From an uncultured Pelagibacteraceae bacterium (GTDB taxonomy: Bacteria > Pseudomonadota > Alphaproteobacteria > Pelagibacterales > AG-422-B15), in assembly GCA_902598405.1 (NCBI GenBank), contig CACKBQ010000003.1:1-64000 (forward strand): DNA of 64,000 nucleotides, read 5' to 3'. Both the position numbers and the translations under genes were made by a program. Positions 54,449 through 64,000 of this stretch are shown here, piece after piece; position 1 is the stretch's first letter; each line of letters opens with the position of its first letter. The notes under the pieces are model-generated. The model had not been told where the DNA came from. It worked only from the letters and a program-made list of their open reading frames with translations, and ran no database searches.

Positions 54449-57130
54449 ATGTACGACAGCTTTAAAACAAAAAAAACACTAAAAATAGGAAAAAAAACCT
54501 ACACCTATTTCAGCTTCAAAGCTGCTGAAAAAAATGGTCTTAAAAACATCTCTTCATTGCCATTTTCAATAAAAGTACTCTTGGAAAATCTCATAAGAAA
54601 CGAGGATGGCACTACTGTCAGTGTGGATGACATCAAAGATTTTGATAACTGGAAAACTAATAAAAAAATTAATAGAGAAATCAATTTTAGACCTGCGAGA
54701 GTCTTAATGCAAGATTTTACAGGTGTACCAGCGGTTGTTGACCTTGCATCTATGAGGTCTGCAATTATGAGTGAGAAAGGAGACCCTAAAAAAGTAAATC
54801 CTTTATCGCCAGTTGATCTAGTAATAGATCACTCTGTGATGGTTGATAAGTACGGCTCAGCAACTTCCTACAAAGCAAATGTAGATTTAGAATATAAAAG
54901 AAACATTGAAAGATATGAATTCTTGAGATGGGGGCAAAAATCCTTTGATAACTTTCGTGTTGTACCACCTGGTACAGGTATTTGCCATCAGGTAAATCTG
55001 GAATATCTTGCCAAGACTGTTTGGTCTGAGAAGAAAAAAATTAAAAATAGAAATTTGAATTTAGCTTATCCAGACACTGTGGTTGGAACAGACAGCCATA
55101 CGACTATGATAAATGGTTTATCTGTACTTGGATGGGGAGTAGGTGGAATAGAGGCTGAGGCTGCGATGTTAGGCCAGCCAATTTCAATGATCGTTCCAGA
55201 AGTTATAGGATTTGAGATAAAAGGAAAAATAAAGGAAGGTATAACAGCCACAGATCTGGTTTTAACAATTACTGAACAGTTAAGACAAAAAGGGGTTGTA
55301 GGAAAGTTTGTAGAATTTTACGGCGCTGGCCTTAAAGAGTTATCAGTTCCTGATAGGGCAACAATTTCAAATATGGCTCCTGAATATGGTGCGACTTGTG
55401 GTTTTTTTCCGATCGATGAGGAAACAATTAAATTTCTGAAAGTTAGTGGTAGATCCACCGAAGAAATTAAACTTGTCGAAAAATACGCAAAGGCTCAAGA
55501 TTTATGGGAAGACTACAAAAAAAGCAAAAGAGTTTACACAGAAACTATGCGATTAGATTTATCTAATATCGAGCCAAGTTTAGCTGGTCCAAAGCGACCA
55601 CAAGATAAAATATTATTATCAAATGTATCTGATACATTTAAAAAATCTTTTGAAAAAGAGTTTGGTCAAAAGAATATTGACAACCCCATACATGTTAATA
55701 ATGAAAAATTTCAAATTGATAATGGGCATGTCGCTATTGCAGCTATTACAAGTTGCACCAATACCTCTAATCCTAGTGTAATGATTGGGGCTGGGATTCT
55801 TGCGCAAAAAGCGATTAAGATGGGGCTTAAAAGCAAGCCTTGGGTAAAAACATCTTTAGCCCCGGGATCAAAAGTAGTGACTGATTACTTAACGAAATCA
55901 GGACTACAAGAATATCTTGATAAACTTGGTTTTAATTTGGTTGGCTTTGGTTGTACAACATGTATTGGAAATTCTGGCCCACTCGATGAGAATATTTCTG
56001 ACGCTATCACAAAAAATGACTTAATTGTAAGTGGTGTTTTATCAGGTAATAGAAATTTTGAAGGTAGAATTAATCCTTTCGTAAAGGCTAACTACCTCGC
56101 ATCACCTCCTCTTGTTGTTGCTTATGCCTTGGCCGGTTCAACCAAGATTAACTTAACTAAAGATCCACTAGGTTATGGAAAAAACAACCAACCTATTTAT
56201 CTAAAAGATATTTGGCCAAAATCAAAAGAGATAAAAATGGTAATGAACAAAATTATTAATTCAAATTTATACAAGCAACGTTACAAGAATGTTTTTAAAG
56301 GTGACAAGAAATGGAATACAGTAAAATCTCCAAGTGGTTTGACGTATAAATGGAATAAAAAATCTACCTACGTACAACATCCGCCATTTTTTAAAAATTC
56401 AGAATTAAATAGTATCTCTGACATTAAAGGTGCGAATATTCTTGGAATATTTGGTGACTCTGTAACAACAGACCACATCAGCCCCGCTGGAGCCATTAAA
56501 GAAGATAGTCCTGCCGGTGATTATCTTAAATCAAAGAAAATAAAAAAAATTGATTTTAACTCGTTTGGTGCCAGAAGAGGAAATCATGAGATAATGATGA
56601 GGGGTACTTTTGCAAATATTAGAATAAAAAATGAAATGTTAGATAACATTGAAGGTGGATATACCATTCATTATCCATCCAAAAAACAAATGTCAATTTA
56701 TGAAGCCTCAATAAAATACAATAAATCAAAAACACCATTAGTTGTCATTGCGGGAAAAGATTATGGAATGGGCTCATCAAGAGACTGGGCAGCAAAAGGA
56801 ACTAATTTGCTTGGTGTTAGAGCGGTAATTGCTGAGTCTTATGAGAGAATACATAGATCTAACTTAATCGGAATGGGTGTACTTCCTTTTGTATTCAAAG
56901 ATGGTGAGAATAGAAAATCTCTAAAATTAGAAGGCCCAGAAAAAATAACAATAAGTGGTATTAAAGATAATTTAAAACCTCAATCTTTTTATAATGCAAT
57001 GATAGTTTATAAAAATGGTAAAAATATAACCACTGAGATAAAACTATTAGTGAATACATCTACAGAAGTAGAATACCTCCACAGCGGAGGCATTCTACAA
57101 TATGTTTTAAAGGAATTAGTAAACTCTTAA
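54449..57130 (+). CDS. acnA: Aconitate hydratase A
   Basis: 893 aa; VVGTDSHTTMINGLSVLGWGVGGIEAEAAMLGQP, AAITSCTNTSNPSVMIGAG. Confidence 0.99.
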   Translation: MYDSFKTKKTLKIGKKTYTYFSFKAAEKNGLKNISSLPFSIKVLLENLIRNEDGTTVSVDDIKDFDNWKTNKKINREINFRPARVLMQDFTGVPAVVDLASMRSAIMSEKGDPKKVNPLSPVDLVIDHSVMVDKYGSATSYKANVDLEYKRNIERYEFLRWGQKSFDNFRVVPPGTGICHQVNLEYLAKTVWSEKKKIKNRNLNLAYPDTVVGTDSHTTMINGLSVLGWGVGGIEAEAAMLGQPISMIVPEVIGFEIKGKIKEGITATDLVLTITEQLRQKGVVGKFVEFYGAGLKELSVPDRATISNMAPEYGATCGFFPIDEETIKFLKVSGRSTEEIKLVEKYAKAQDLWEDYKKSKRVYTETMRLDLSNIEPSLAGPKRPQDKILLSNVSDTFKKSFEKEFGQKNIDNPIHVNNEKFQIDNGHVAIAAITSCTNTSNPSVMIGAGILAQKAIKMGLKSKPWVKTSLAPGSKVVTDYLTKSGLQEYLDKLGFNLVGFGCTTCIGNSGPLDENISDAITKNDLIVSGVLSGNRNFEGRINPFVKANYLASPPLVVAYALAGSTKINLTKDPLGYGKNNQPIYLKDIWPKSKEIKMVMNKIINSNLYKQRYKNVFKGDKKWNTVKSPSGLTYKWNKKSTYVQHPPFFKNSELNSISDIKGANILGIFGDSVTTDHISPAGAIKEDSPAGDYLKSKKIKKIDFNSFGARRGNHEIMMRGTFANIRIKNEMLDNIEGGYTIHYPSKKQMSIYEASIKYNKSKTPLVVIAGKDYGMGSSRDWAAKGTNLLGVRAVIAESYERIHRSNLIGMGVLPFVFKDGENRKSLKLEGPEKITISGIKDNLKPQSFYNAMIVYKNGKNITTEIKLLVNTSTEVEYLHSGGILQYVLKELVNS

Positions 57131-57136
57131 GCCCAA

Positions 57137-57766
57137 TTAGGATTTATAATTTGACAAAATTTGACTAAGGTCACTTGACCCCTGACCATTTACTGTATTT
57201 CTAATTGCTTTAAAAATTTGCTCCGATGCTGACGCAAAATCACCATCACTTATACTGTAGTTTTGTCTATGCAGTGTAAAATTTACTTCGACACAGATTT
57301 CGTCACAGTCTGTATAAAAAAAAGTATAAAAAGGGTTAATTTCACCGATCACAGAGCATGTTTCTTCAAAATTTCCAGAGCCTCTGGAGTCAATATTTGA
57401 GGTTGTCACATCAGCATCAGTAATCCATCCTGCATCACAAGCATAGAATGATTTTCTATATGAAGTTTCTTCAGATTTTGAACCCAAAACTGCATAATTA
57501 ATTCCATCAAAATTAAAAGCATTGTCGGTAGGACCAACATCTTCAGGAACTAAAGTTGCATATACATAGAAATTGCCTGATGGAACACTACCAGATTTTT
57601 CTAAATCATATACTTTCCAATTACCAGGTAATATAGGAAGATCATTTTGATTATAAGCATTCTTTATTTCGCCATTATAAAAAACTTGTTCGTTAAGTTC
57701 TGTGGCATTACTAAAAGAAATTGACATTAACAGTAATGATAGAGAGATAATAATATTTTTAAACAT
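57137..57766 (-). CDS. Uncharacterised secreted protein
   Basis: Clear signal peptide MFKNIIISLSLLLMSISFSNA; four cysteines in the mature part; no family recognised. Confidence 0.6.
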   Translation of the reverse strand: MFKNIIISLSLLLMSISFSNATELNEQVFYNGEIKNAYNQNDLPILPGNWKVYDLEKSGSVPSGNFYVYATLVPEDVGPTDNAFNFDGINYAVLGSKSEETSYRKSFYACDAGWITDADVTTSNIDSRGSGNFEETCSVIGEINPFYTFFYTDCDEICVEVNFTLHRQNYSISDGDFASASEQIFKAIRNTVNGQGSSDLSQILSNYKS

Positions 57767-57834
57767 ACTTTTTCCTTTTGTTTGACTATAAATTATACTT
57801 CAAAATAAACATTAAAATAGTACTAATTTCAGAT

Positions 57835-59721
57835 CTAAATTTCAATTGCACTATAGATTGTATTTATCAATTTTTTTGAAAACTCAATTGGATCTGACGG
57901 TTTTTCGCCATCAAGAATTTTTGATTGTTCATATAACAAAATAGAAATATTTTCTACTTCTCCAATCTTGTTCTTATCTTTGCTCATTTTAGATAGCTTT
58001 TTTATAAGTTTATGATTTGGATTTATTTCCATAACCTTTAATGATAATCCTTGATTGAGTTGATTATGCTGTTGAAGAATTTTTTCGAGTTGAGGGTCCA
58101 TTGCTCCTTCATCACTGACTAAGCATACCGCACTATCAGTAAGTCTTGATGAAATTCTGACATCTTTTACTTTATCTTTTAATTTTTCTTTCAATAAATT
58201 TATGAGAGGTTCTGTAGACCTATTTTCCTTACTGTCTTTTTTTTCACCGTCAATTTTTTCAAGATCGTCGGCACCTCTTGTTACTGATTTGAAGTTTTTT
58301 TCAAGATACGAAGGAGTTGATGAGGTCCAAAAACTATCTACAGGATCATCTAATATCAAGACATTAATATCTCTAGACTTGTAGCCCTCTAAGCTTGGAT
58401 TGTTAATTATGTTTTCATAACTATCTCCTGTCATAAAATAAATATCTTTTTGTTTTTTTCCCATTGACTCTATGTACTCGTTCAGTGTTATCAGTTTGCT
58501 CGACTTGGAGTTTTTAAATAATGAAATTTCTAAGATTGCATCTTTTCTCTCAAAATCCTCATAAATACCCTCTTTAAGAACTGGGCCAAAATTTTCCCAA
58601 AATTTTTCGTATGAATCTCTATGTTTAGCTAATTTCTTTTTTAAATCAGATATTGTTCGTTTCACCAGAGATGATCTAATTTTAGTAACTACAGGGTTAT
58701 TTTGAAGCATTTCACGACTAATATTTAATGGCAGATCTTCCGAGTCAATTATGCCACGAAGGAAGCGAAGATAGGGAGGAATAAGTTCAGGACAATTGTC
58801 AGTTATAAATACTCTTTTGACGTAAAGTTTTAATCTATTTTCTCTAGCAGGGTCATATAAATCAAAAGGCTTTGTTGATGGAATAAAATTCAATACTGTG
58901 TACTCAATTTTACCTTCAGCTTTGTAGTGTGATGTCATCCAAGGGTCATCGAACATTTGTCCTGTATGATTATAAAACTCTTTATATTGCTCAGCTGAAA
59001 TTTTATTTTTAGGTCTTGTCCAAATTGCTGAAGCTGAATTAACTGACTCCAAAGTTTCATCTTTTTTTTCAGTGCCATCACTAATATAAATTGGAATACT
59101 TATATGATCAGAGTACCTTTTAATTATATTTTGAACTCTATCTTTATCTAAATATTCTTTTGATTCATTTGTTAAACTTAGTTCAATTGTTGTTCCTCTA
59201 TTTGAAGCAAGAAGACTTGGGTCTTCAGTCTCCTCAATTGTAAAACTGCTTTCCCCATCAGAAGTCCATATCCATATCTTATTTTCTCCAGCTTTTCGTG
59301 TAATAACTTTAGTTTGGGAAGCAACCATGAAAGCTGAATAGAATCCAACACCAAATTGACCAATTAGAGATAGGTCTTTAGTTTTTGACTCAGACAATTC
59401 TTTCAAAAAATGGGCAGTACCAGAACGAGCGATAGTTCCTAGATTAGATACGAGATCTTTTTTATTCATACCAATTCCGTTATCGGAAATTGATATCAAA
59501 TTACTTTTTTTATCAATCGCAATCTGTATTTTAAAATTTGGATCATCTTTGATTAACTTTTCTTTAGTATTAGCCAAATATCTAAGTTTATCACATGCGT
59601 CAGAGGCATTGGAGACAAGCTCTCTTACAAATACTTCTTTTTCTGAGTAAACAGAATTGATCATTAATTTCAGCAACTGGCTGACTTCTGTTTGGAACTC
59701 TAATTTTTCTGATTTAGGCAT
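57835..59721 (-). CDS. htpG: Molecular chaperone HtpG (Hsp90)
   Basis: LEFQTEVSQLLKLMINSVYSEKEVFVRELVSNASDACDKLRY; start moved to MPKSEK (59721) from the tracked 59736. Confidence 0.97.
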   Translation of the reverse strand: MPKSEKLEFQTEVSQLLKLMINSVYSEKEVFVRELVSNASDACDKLRYLANTKEKLIKDDPNFKIQIAIDKKSNLISISDNGIGMNKKDLVSNLGTIARSGTAHFLKELSESKTKDLSLIGQFGVGFYSAFMVASQTKVITRKAGENKIWIWTSDGESSFTIEETEDPSLLASNRGTTIELSLTNESKEYLDKDRVQNIIKRYSDHISIPIYISDGTEKKDETLESVNSASAIWTRPKNKISAEQYKEFYNHTGQMFDDPWMTSHYKAEGKIEYTVLNFIPSTKPFDLYDPARENRLKLYVKRVFITDNCPELIPPYLRFLRGIIDSEDLPLNISREMLQNNPVVTKIRSSLVKRTISDLKKKLAKHRDSYEKFWENFGPVLKEGIYEDFERKDAILEISLFKNSKSSKLITLNEYIESMGKKQKDIYFMTGDSYENIINNPSLEGYKSRDINVLILDDPVDSFWTSSTPSYLEKNFKSVTRGADDLEKIDGEKKDSKENRSTEPLINLLKEKLKDKVKDVRISSRLTDSAVCLVSDEGAMDPQLEKILQQHNQLNQGLSLKVMEINPNHKLIKKLSKMSKDKNKIGEVENISILLYEQSKILDGEKPSDPIEFSKKLINTIYSAIEI

Positions 59722-59741
59722 AATATTTACTCTCAAAAACT

Positions 59742-59769
59742 ATATTGGAATTATCCATGGAAATTCAAG
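59742..59769 (-). promoter_or_regulatory. Putative RpoH (sigma32)-type promoter for htpG: CTTG - 17 nt - CCAATAT
   Basis: Reverse strand reads CTTGAATTTCCATGGATAATTCCAATAT, close to the alphaproteobacterial RpoH pattern CTTG-N17-CYTATNT. Confidence 0.55.
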
Positions 59770-59850
59770 GCAATTTAAGTGAGGTTATCTCGAAAATTTT
59801 CCCTATTTTCAGTGTTTTTTAAATATTTTTCAAGATAACATAAGATAAAA

Positions 59851-60204
59851 ATGACAATACATTACATTAGCACTGACCAAACCTTCAAAAGCTCTACTCA
59901 ATCAAGAAATAAATTTACGAGTTTCCATAAAACCGAGCTTAATCTAATACTTTCAGTATACGCACAAAAAGTCAGCCAAGGACATTGGAAAGACTATGCA
60001 ATAGATCACGGTAAATACACCGCGGTATTTTCAATTTATCGAAGTACTTTCGAGAATGCTTTTTTAAGAATAATTAAAAATAAAAATAAGGGAAAGCGTA
60101 TAACATTTACGTTAATCGATTTTAATAACAAAAAAATTAAGGTAAGTGAGAGCTTATCAGATATTACTCGATACCTTAAAGTTTCTGTAAAACGTATAGC
60201 CTGA
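59851..60204 (+). CDS. DUF2794 family protein
   Basis: 'ELNLILSVYAQKVSQGHWKDYAIDHGKYTAVFSIYRS' resembles the alphaproteobacterial DUF2794 family. Confidence 0.7.
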   Translation: MTIHYISTDQTFKSSTQSRNKFTSFHKTELNLILSVYAQKVSQGHWKDYAIDHGKYTAVFSIYRSTFENAFLRIIKNKNKGKRITFTLIDFNNKKIKVSESLSDITRYLKVSVKRIA

Positions 60205-60206
60205 AC

Positions 60207-60941
60207 TTATCTTCTTTGGCCGAAAAGTCTTAACAACATTATAAATAGATTTATAAAATCTAAATAAAGTGTTAATGCACCCATAATAGCTTTCTTTGCA
60301 GCGACTTCACCGCTATCATATGCCATATACATATTTTTTATCTTTTGAGTGTCGTAAGCCGTCAAACCAACAAAAATCAAAACTCCAAGAATAGATATAC
60401 CATAATATAATGCTGGTGATTGCATAAAGATATTTACAATTGATGCAATTATAATTCCTATCAATCCCATAAATAGGAATGATCCAAAATTAGTTAAATC
60501 TCTTTTTGTTGTATAACCATATATACTCATTGCTCCAAATGTACTTGCTGTAATAAAGAATACTCTAGCTATACTTGCACCGGTGTAAGTTAGGAAAATT
60601 GTAGAAAGTGATAAACCCATTAAAAATGCAAATATCCAAAACATTGTCTGTGCTCTAGAAGCAGACATGCCTCTTATTCCAAAACTCATATACATCACAA
60701 TTCCAAGAGGTGCTAACGCAACAACCCACATCATTGGACCAGTATAAAGGGTCACGCCCAAATTTGTAAGGCCAACAATTTCTCCTGTTGGACCCATTAC
60801 TGCCGTTGCTTGAAATAACATATATGCAACTAAACCTGTTAAGGCCAAACCAGATGCCATGTAATTATAAACACTCATCATATATTGCCTTAGACCTTCG
60901 TCGATTGCTGGCGTTGATTGAGCTCTAGTTTGATAATCCAT
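60207..60941 (-). CDS. Bax inhibitor-1 / YccA family membrane protein
   Basis: Seven-TM-like protein 'YMMSVYNYMASGLALTGLVAYML...GLTAYDTQKIKNMY...ALTLYLDFINLFIMLLRLFG'. Confidence 0.93.
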   Translation of the reverse strand: MDYQTRAQSTPAIDEGLRQYMMSVYNYMASGLALTGLVAYMLFQATAVMGPTGEIVGLTNLGVTLYTGPMMWVVALAPLGIVMYMSFGIRGMSASRAQTMFWIFAFLMGLSLSTIFLTYTGASIARVFFITASTFGAMSIYGYTTKRDLTNFGSFLFMGLIGIIIASIVNIFMQSPALYYGISILGVLIFVGLTAYDTQKIKNMYMAYDSGEVAAKKAIMGALTLYLDFINLFIMLLRLFGQRR

Positions 60942-60968
60942 ATTTAAAAACCTCTTGTAAAAATTGTT

Positions 60969-60988
60969 TTATGTATTTTAATACATAA
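60969..60988. promoter_or_regulatory. Inverted repeat / candidate operator TTATGTATT-TT-AATACATAA
   Basis: Perfect 9-bp arms with a 2-bp centre in the divergent intergenic region 60942-61061. Confidence 0.4.
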
Positions 60989-61061
60989 TTATAAAGGTAA
61001 TCAATACAAGTAATTATTTATCAAGATTTTATTAAATTAATACAGATACTTAGGAGTTTAA

Positions 61062-62069
61062 GTGGAGAAGGTTTTAGTCACAGGTGCATCAGGTTACATA
61101 GCACTGCACTGTATTACTGAATTATTGAAAAATGGATATGCTGTTAAAGGTTCTCTACGAAGCATGAATAGAGAAAATGAAGTACGAGAAGCAGTAAAAA
61201 AGGAAATACCAGACAACAATTTAGAATTTTGTAAACTTGATCTAATGTCTGATGAAGGTTGGGAAAGTTGTGCGTCTGATTGTGACTATATGATACATTT
61301 AGCATCGCCTTTCATAGTTGGAGAACCAAAAAATGAAAATGAGCTCATACAGCCAGCCACAGAAGGAACGATGCGAGCTCTTAAAGCTGCAAAAAAAGCT
61401 AGTATAAAAAAAGTTGTTCTTACATCGTCAATTGTTGCTATTGCCTACGGACATAATCAAAAAATTTGTAGCAGTCATGATTGGACCAACACAGATAAAG
61501 ATGTCGGTGCATATAATAAAAGTAAAACTTTAGCTGAAAAAGCTGCATGGGAATTTATTAATTTACCAGAAAACAAAGATCTAAAAATGACAACTATTCA
61601 TCCAGGTTTTGTCATGGGTCCACTATTAAGTAATGATACCATGGGTGCCTCTGCTAGTTTTATGGCTCGACTGATACTTGGAAAAATTCCTGCGTTACCA
61701 GATGTATATATGCATATATCTGATGTTAGAGATACGGCTATGTTGCATGTGAAGGCTCTTAAATCAGAAGCCAGCGATGGTAAAAGAATACTCACAACTT
61801 CAATAAATGATTATCATATTACAAAAATTGCAAAGATTGTAAAAGATAGTGGCTTTGAAAAAGTTTCAACTAAAGTTATGCCAACGTTTTTATTAAGAGT
61901 TTTTGCATTGTTCAATTTACAAATGAAAGGTATTTTAAAAAATATCAAAAGAGGTAGTTATAAAACTGATAACAGCTCAACAGTTTCTATTTTTAACTGG
62001 GAACCTACACCAGTTGAAAAAACAATAAGTGACATGGCGCTGTCCATGGGTAAGATACTCGGAAAGTAG
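61062..62069 (+). CDS. NAD-dependent epimerase/dehydratase (dihydroflavonol-4-reductase-like), copy 1
   Basis: VLVTGASGYIALHCITELLKNGY, YNKSKTLAEKAAW; GTG start preceded by TAGGAG. Confidence 0.88.
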   Translation: MEKVLVTGASGYIALHCITELLKNGYAVKGSLRSMNRENEVREAVKKEIPDNNLEFCKLDLMSDEGWESCASDCDYMIHLASPFIVGEPKNENELIQPATEGTMRALKAAKKASIKKVVLTSSIVAIAYGHNQKICSSHDWTNTDKDVGAYNKSKTLAEKAAWEFINLPENKDLKMTTIHPGFVMGPLLSNDTMGASASFMARLILGKIPALPDVYMHISDVRDTAMLHVKALKSEASDGKRILTTSINDYHITKIAKIVKDSGFEKVSTKVMPTFLLRVFALFNLQMKGILKNIKRGSYKTDNSSTVSIFNWEPTPVEKTISDMALSMGKILGK

Positions 62070-62077
62070 AATAATAT

Positions 62078-63088
62078 ATGGAAAAAGTTTTAGTTACGGG
62101 AGGATCAGGTTACATTGCTCAGCATTGTATAGCTGAATTACTCAAAAAAGGGTACTCAGTTAAAACATCATTACGATCTGAAAATCGTGAAGCAGAAGTA
62201 AGGCAGGCAATAGCAAAAGAAGTTGATGCAAAAAATAATTTAGAGTTTTGTAAATTAGACCTACTAAAGGATGAAGGATGGGATGATGCAGTTGCTGGCT
62301 GTAAATATGTATTGCACGTTGCATCTCCACTAACCGACAAGGCGCCTGATGATGAAAATGAGATCATTCAGCCGGCCAAGGAAGGACTTCTAAGAGCGCT
62401 TAAAAGCTCAATAAAGAACAAGATTAAAAGATTTGTTATGACTTCATCTTTCTCAGCTGTGGGATATGGAAATGAAGAAAAAATATACGACGAAAGTCAT
62501 TGGACTGATCCAAGTCAAAATATTGGAGCATACAACAAAAGTAAGGCAATTGCAGAAAAGGAGATGTGGTCTTACTTAAACAGTCTTAATGACAATGAAA
62601 AAATAGAAGCCGTTGCAATAAACCCTACTTTAGTCATAGGTCCATCATTATCTGATGATGTTGGAACTTCAAATGTATTTATTCAAAGAATGTTGGACGG
62701 CTCTTACCCTGTTGTTCCAAAAGTTCATTTTGGATGGGTTACTGTGAAAGATACGGCAAGAGCGCATGTTGAAGCAATGATACATCCAGAAGCAAGTGGA
62801 AAAAGATTCATACTTGCAGAAAAATGTATGTGGCTATCCGATATGAATAAGCTTTTAAGAAAACATGGTTATAAAAAAGCCCCTTCAATTGAGGCTCCAA
62901 ATATTTTAATGAAAGTTCTAGGTTTATTTAGCAAAGAAGCTGGGGCAATATCGGGCTTTGTTGGTAAAACAAAATTTACTAATTCCGAAAATGCTAAAAA
63001 TATTTTAAAATTTAATTTCGAAAGTGCGGATGAGGCAATCATCCAAACTGTAAAACAATTTGAAGAACTTGGACTGATTACAAAATAA
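62078..63088 (+). CDS. NAD-dependent epimerase/dehydratase (dihydroflavonol-4-reductase-like), copy 2
   Basis: VLVTGGSGYIAQHCIAELLKKGYSV, YNKSKAIAEKEMW; clear paralog of the preceding gene. Confidence 0.88.
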   Translation: MEKVLVTGGSGYIAQHCIAELLKKGYSVKTSLRSENREAEVRQAIAKEVDAKNNLEFCKLDLLKDEGWDDAVAGCKYVLHVASPLTDKAPDDENEIIQPAKEGLLRALKSSIKNKIKRFVMTSSFSAVGYGNEEKIYDESHWTDPSQNIGAYNKSKAIAEKEMWSYLNSLNDNEKIEAVAINPTLVIGPSLSDDVGTSNVFIQRMLDGSYPVVPKVHFGWVTVKDTARAHVEAMIHPEASGKRFILAEKCMWLSDMNKLLRKHGYKKAPSIEAPNILMKVLGLFSKEAGAISGFVGKTKFTNSENAKNILKFNFESADEAIIQTVKQFEELGLITK

Positions 63089-64000
63089 TGGAATACAGAA
63101 AATTAGGTAGATCAGATATTGACGTAAGCTTGATATGCTTGGGCACAATGACCTGGGGAGAACAGAATACCGAGGCCGATGCTCACGATCAATTGGATTA
63201 TGCTCTAGATCATGAAGTTAATTTTATCGATACAGCTGAAATTTATGCTGTGCCAACTAAAGCTGAAACTCAGGGTTTAACAGAAAAATATATCGGTACT
63301 TGGTTCAAAACACGAGGCAACAGAGATAAGGTTGTTCTTGCAACTAAAGTTGCTGGTCGTTCTGGAATGTCGTGGCTTCGAGAAAATGAGGAAATACCTC
63401 GTTTGTCCAAAGAACATGTTTTCTATGCAGTTGAGCAAAGTCTTAAAAGACTACAAACAGATTACATTGATCTCTACCAAGTTCATTGGCCTGATAGACC
63501 TTTTGGTGCGTTTTCAGGAAGGCTTGAGTACAAACATATGGATACATCAGACTCCATACCTTTAGAGGAAACTCTTGAGGCTCTTGGTGAATTAGTTAAG
63601 CAAGGTAAAGTCAGGCAAATTGGTTTATCTAATGAAACGCCGTGGGGAACCATGAAATATTTAGAGCTTGCTGAAACTAAATCGCTACCGCGCGTGGCCT
63701 CAATTCAAAATGCTTATAATTTAGTCAATAGAGGTTTTGAAATTGGTTTATCAGAAGTGGCGATGCATGAACAAGTAGGCTTGCTTGCTTACTCGCCTTT
63801 GGCGCAAGGAACATTAACTGGAAAATATTTAGGTGGACAGATGCCTCAAGGTTCAAGACTTGCCCTGTTTGGAGACGGTCCTTTAATGATGAGATATAAA
63901 GGAGATAAGACACAGCAGGCAATTGAAATGTATGTAAATCTTGCAAAAAAATACGAAATTGACCCTGCTCAACTAGCTATTCAATTTTGTAATATTCAAC
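63088..64000 (+). CDS. Aldo/keto reductase (Tas-like), partial at the window end
   Basis: Own translation: MEYRKLGRSDIDVSLICLGTMTWGEQNTEADAHDQLDYALDHEVNFIDTAEIYAVP...DYIDLYQVHWPDRP...; start overlaps the previous stop (TAATG). Confidence 0.9.
   Translation, partial: MEYRKLGRSDIDVSLICLGTMTWGEQNTEADAHDQLDYALDHEVNFIDTAEIYAVPTKAETQGLTEKYIGTWFKTRGNRDKVVLATKVAGRSGMSWLRENEEIPRLSKEHVFYAVEQSLKRLQTDYIDLYQVHWPDRPFGAFSGRLEYKHMDTSDSIPLEETLEALGELVKQGKVRQIGLSNETPWGTMKYLELAETKSLPRVASIQNAYNLVNRGFEIGLSEVAMHEQVGLLAYSPLAQGTLTGKYLGGQMPQGSRLALFGDGPLMMRYKGDKTQQAIEMYVNLAKKYEIDPAQLAIQFCNIQ

Overview
The window is an AT-rich, compact chromosomal segment that looks like a streamlined, low-GC alphaproteobacterium of marine type; this lineage call is an inference from gene order and composition. 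It is almost entirely housekeeping genes in recognisable alphaproteobacterial blocks: serC(partial)-DUF1015; rplU-rpmA-obgE-proB-proA-nadD-rsfS-rlmH-ctpA-rppH; atpHAGDC; priA / tal / xerC; a SnoaL-like / sterol-desaturase-like / membrane-protein trio; mdh-sucCDAB-lpdA with mmsA; sdhCDAB; a fused CoA-lyase/MaoC gene; asd-leuB-leuD-leuC; rplS-trmD-rimM-rpsP-ffh; dapF-DCC-mtaB-ftsY; ccmABCDEFGH; acnA; htpG; a Bax-inhibitor-1-like gene; two tandem NAD-dependent epimerases; and an aldo/keto reductase (partial). I saw no CRISPR array, transposon, prophage, tRNA or rRNA. No clear new multi-gene system is visible. The best second-look items are: (1) an A8-tract frameshift in the first codons of the essential gene atpG, which hides its true start; (2) a 215-bp gap between convergent Smr and sdhB genes, where every other convergent pair in the window overlaps or nearly touches, containing a 14-bp RNA-type stem-loop and a 26-aa hydrophobic ORF; (3) a fusion of a citrate-lyase-beta/malyl-CoA-lyase-like protein with a MaoC/mesaconyl-CoA-hydratase-like domain; (4) a four-unit 30-bp tandem repeat encoding an acidic tail on ribosomal protein bS16, with unusual tails on bL19 and bL21 as well; (5) a hairpin-rich leader between ffh and dapF.
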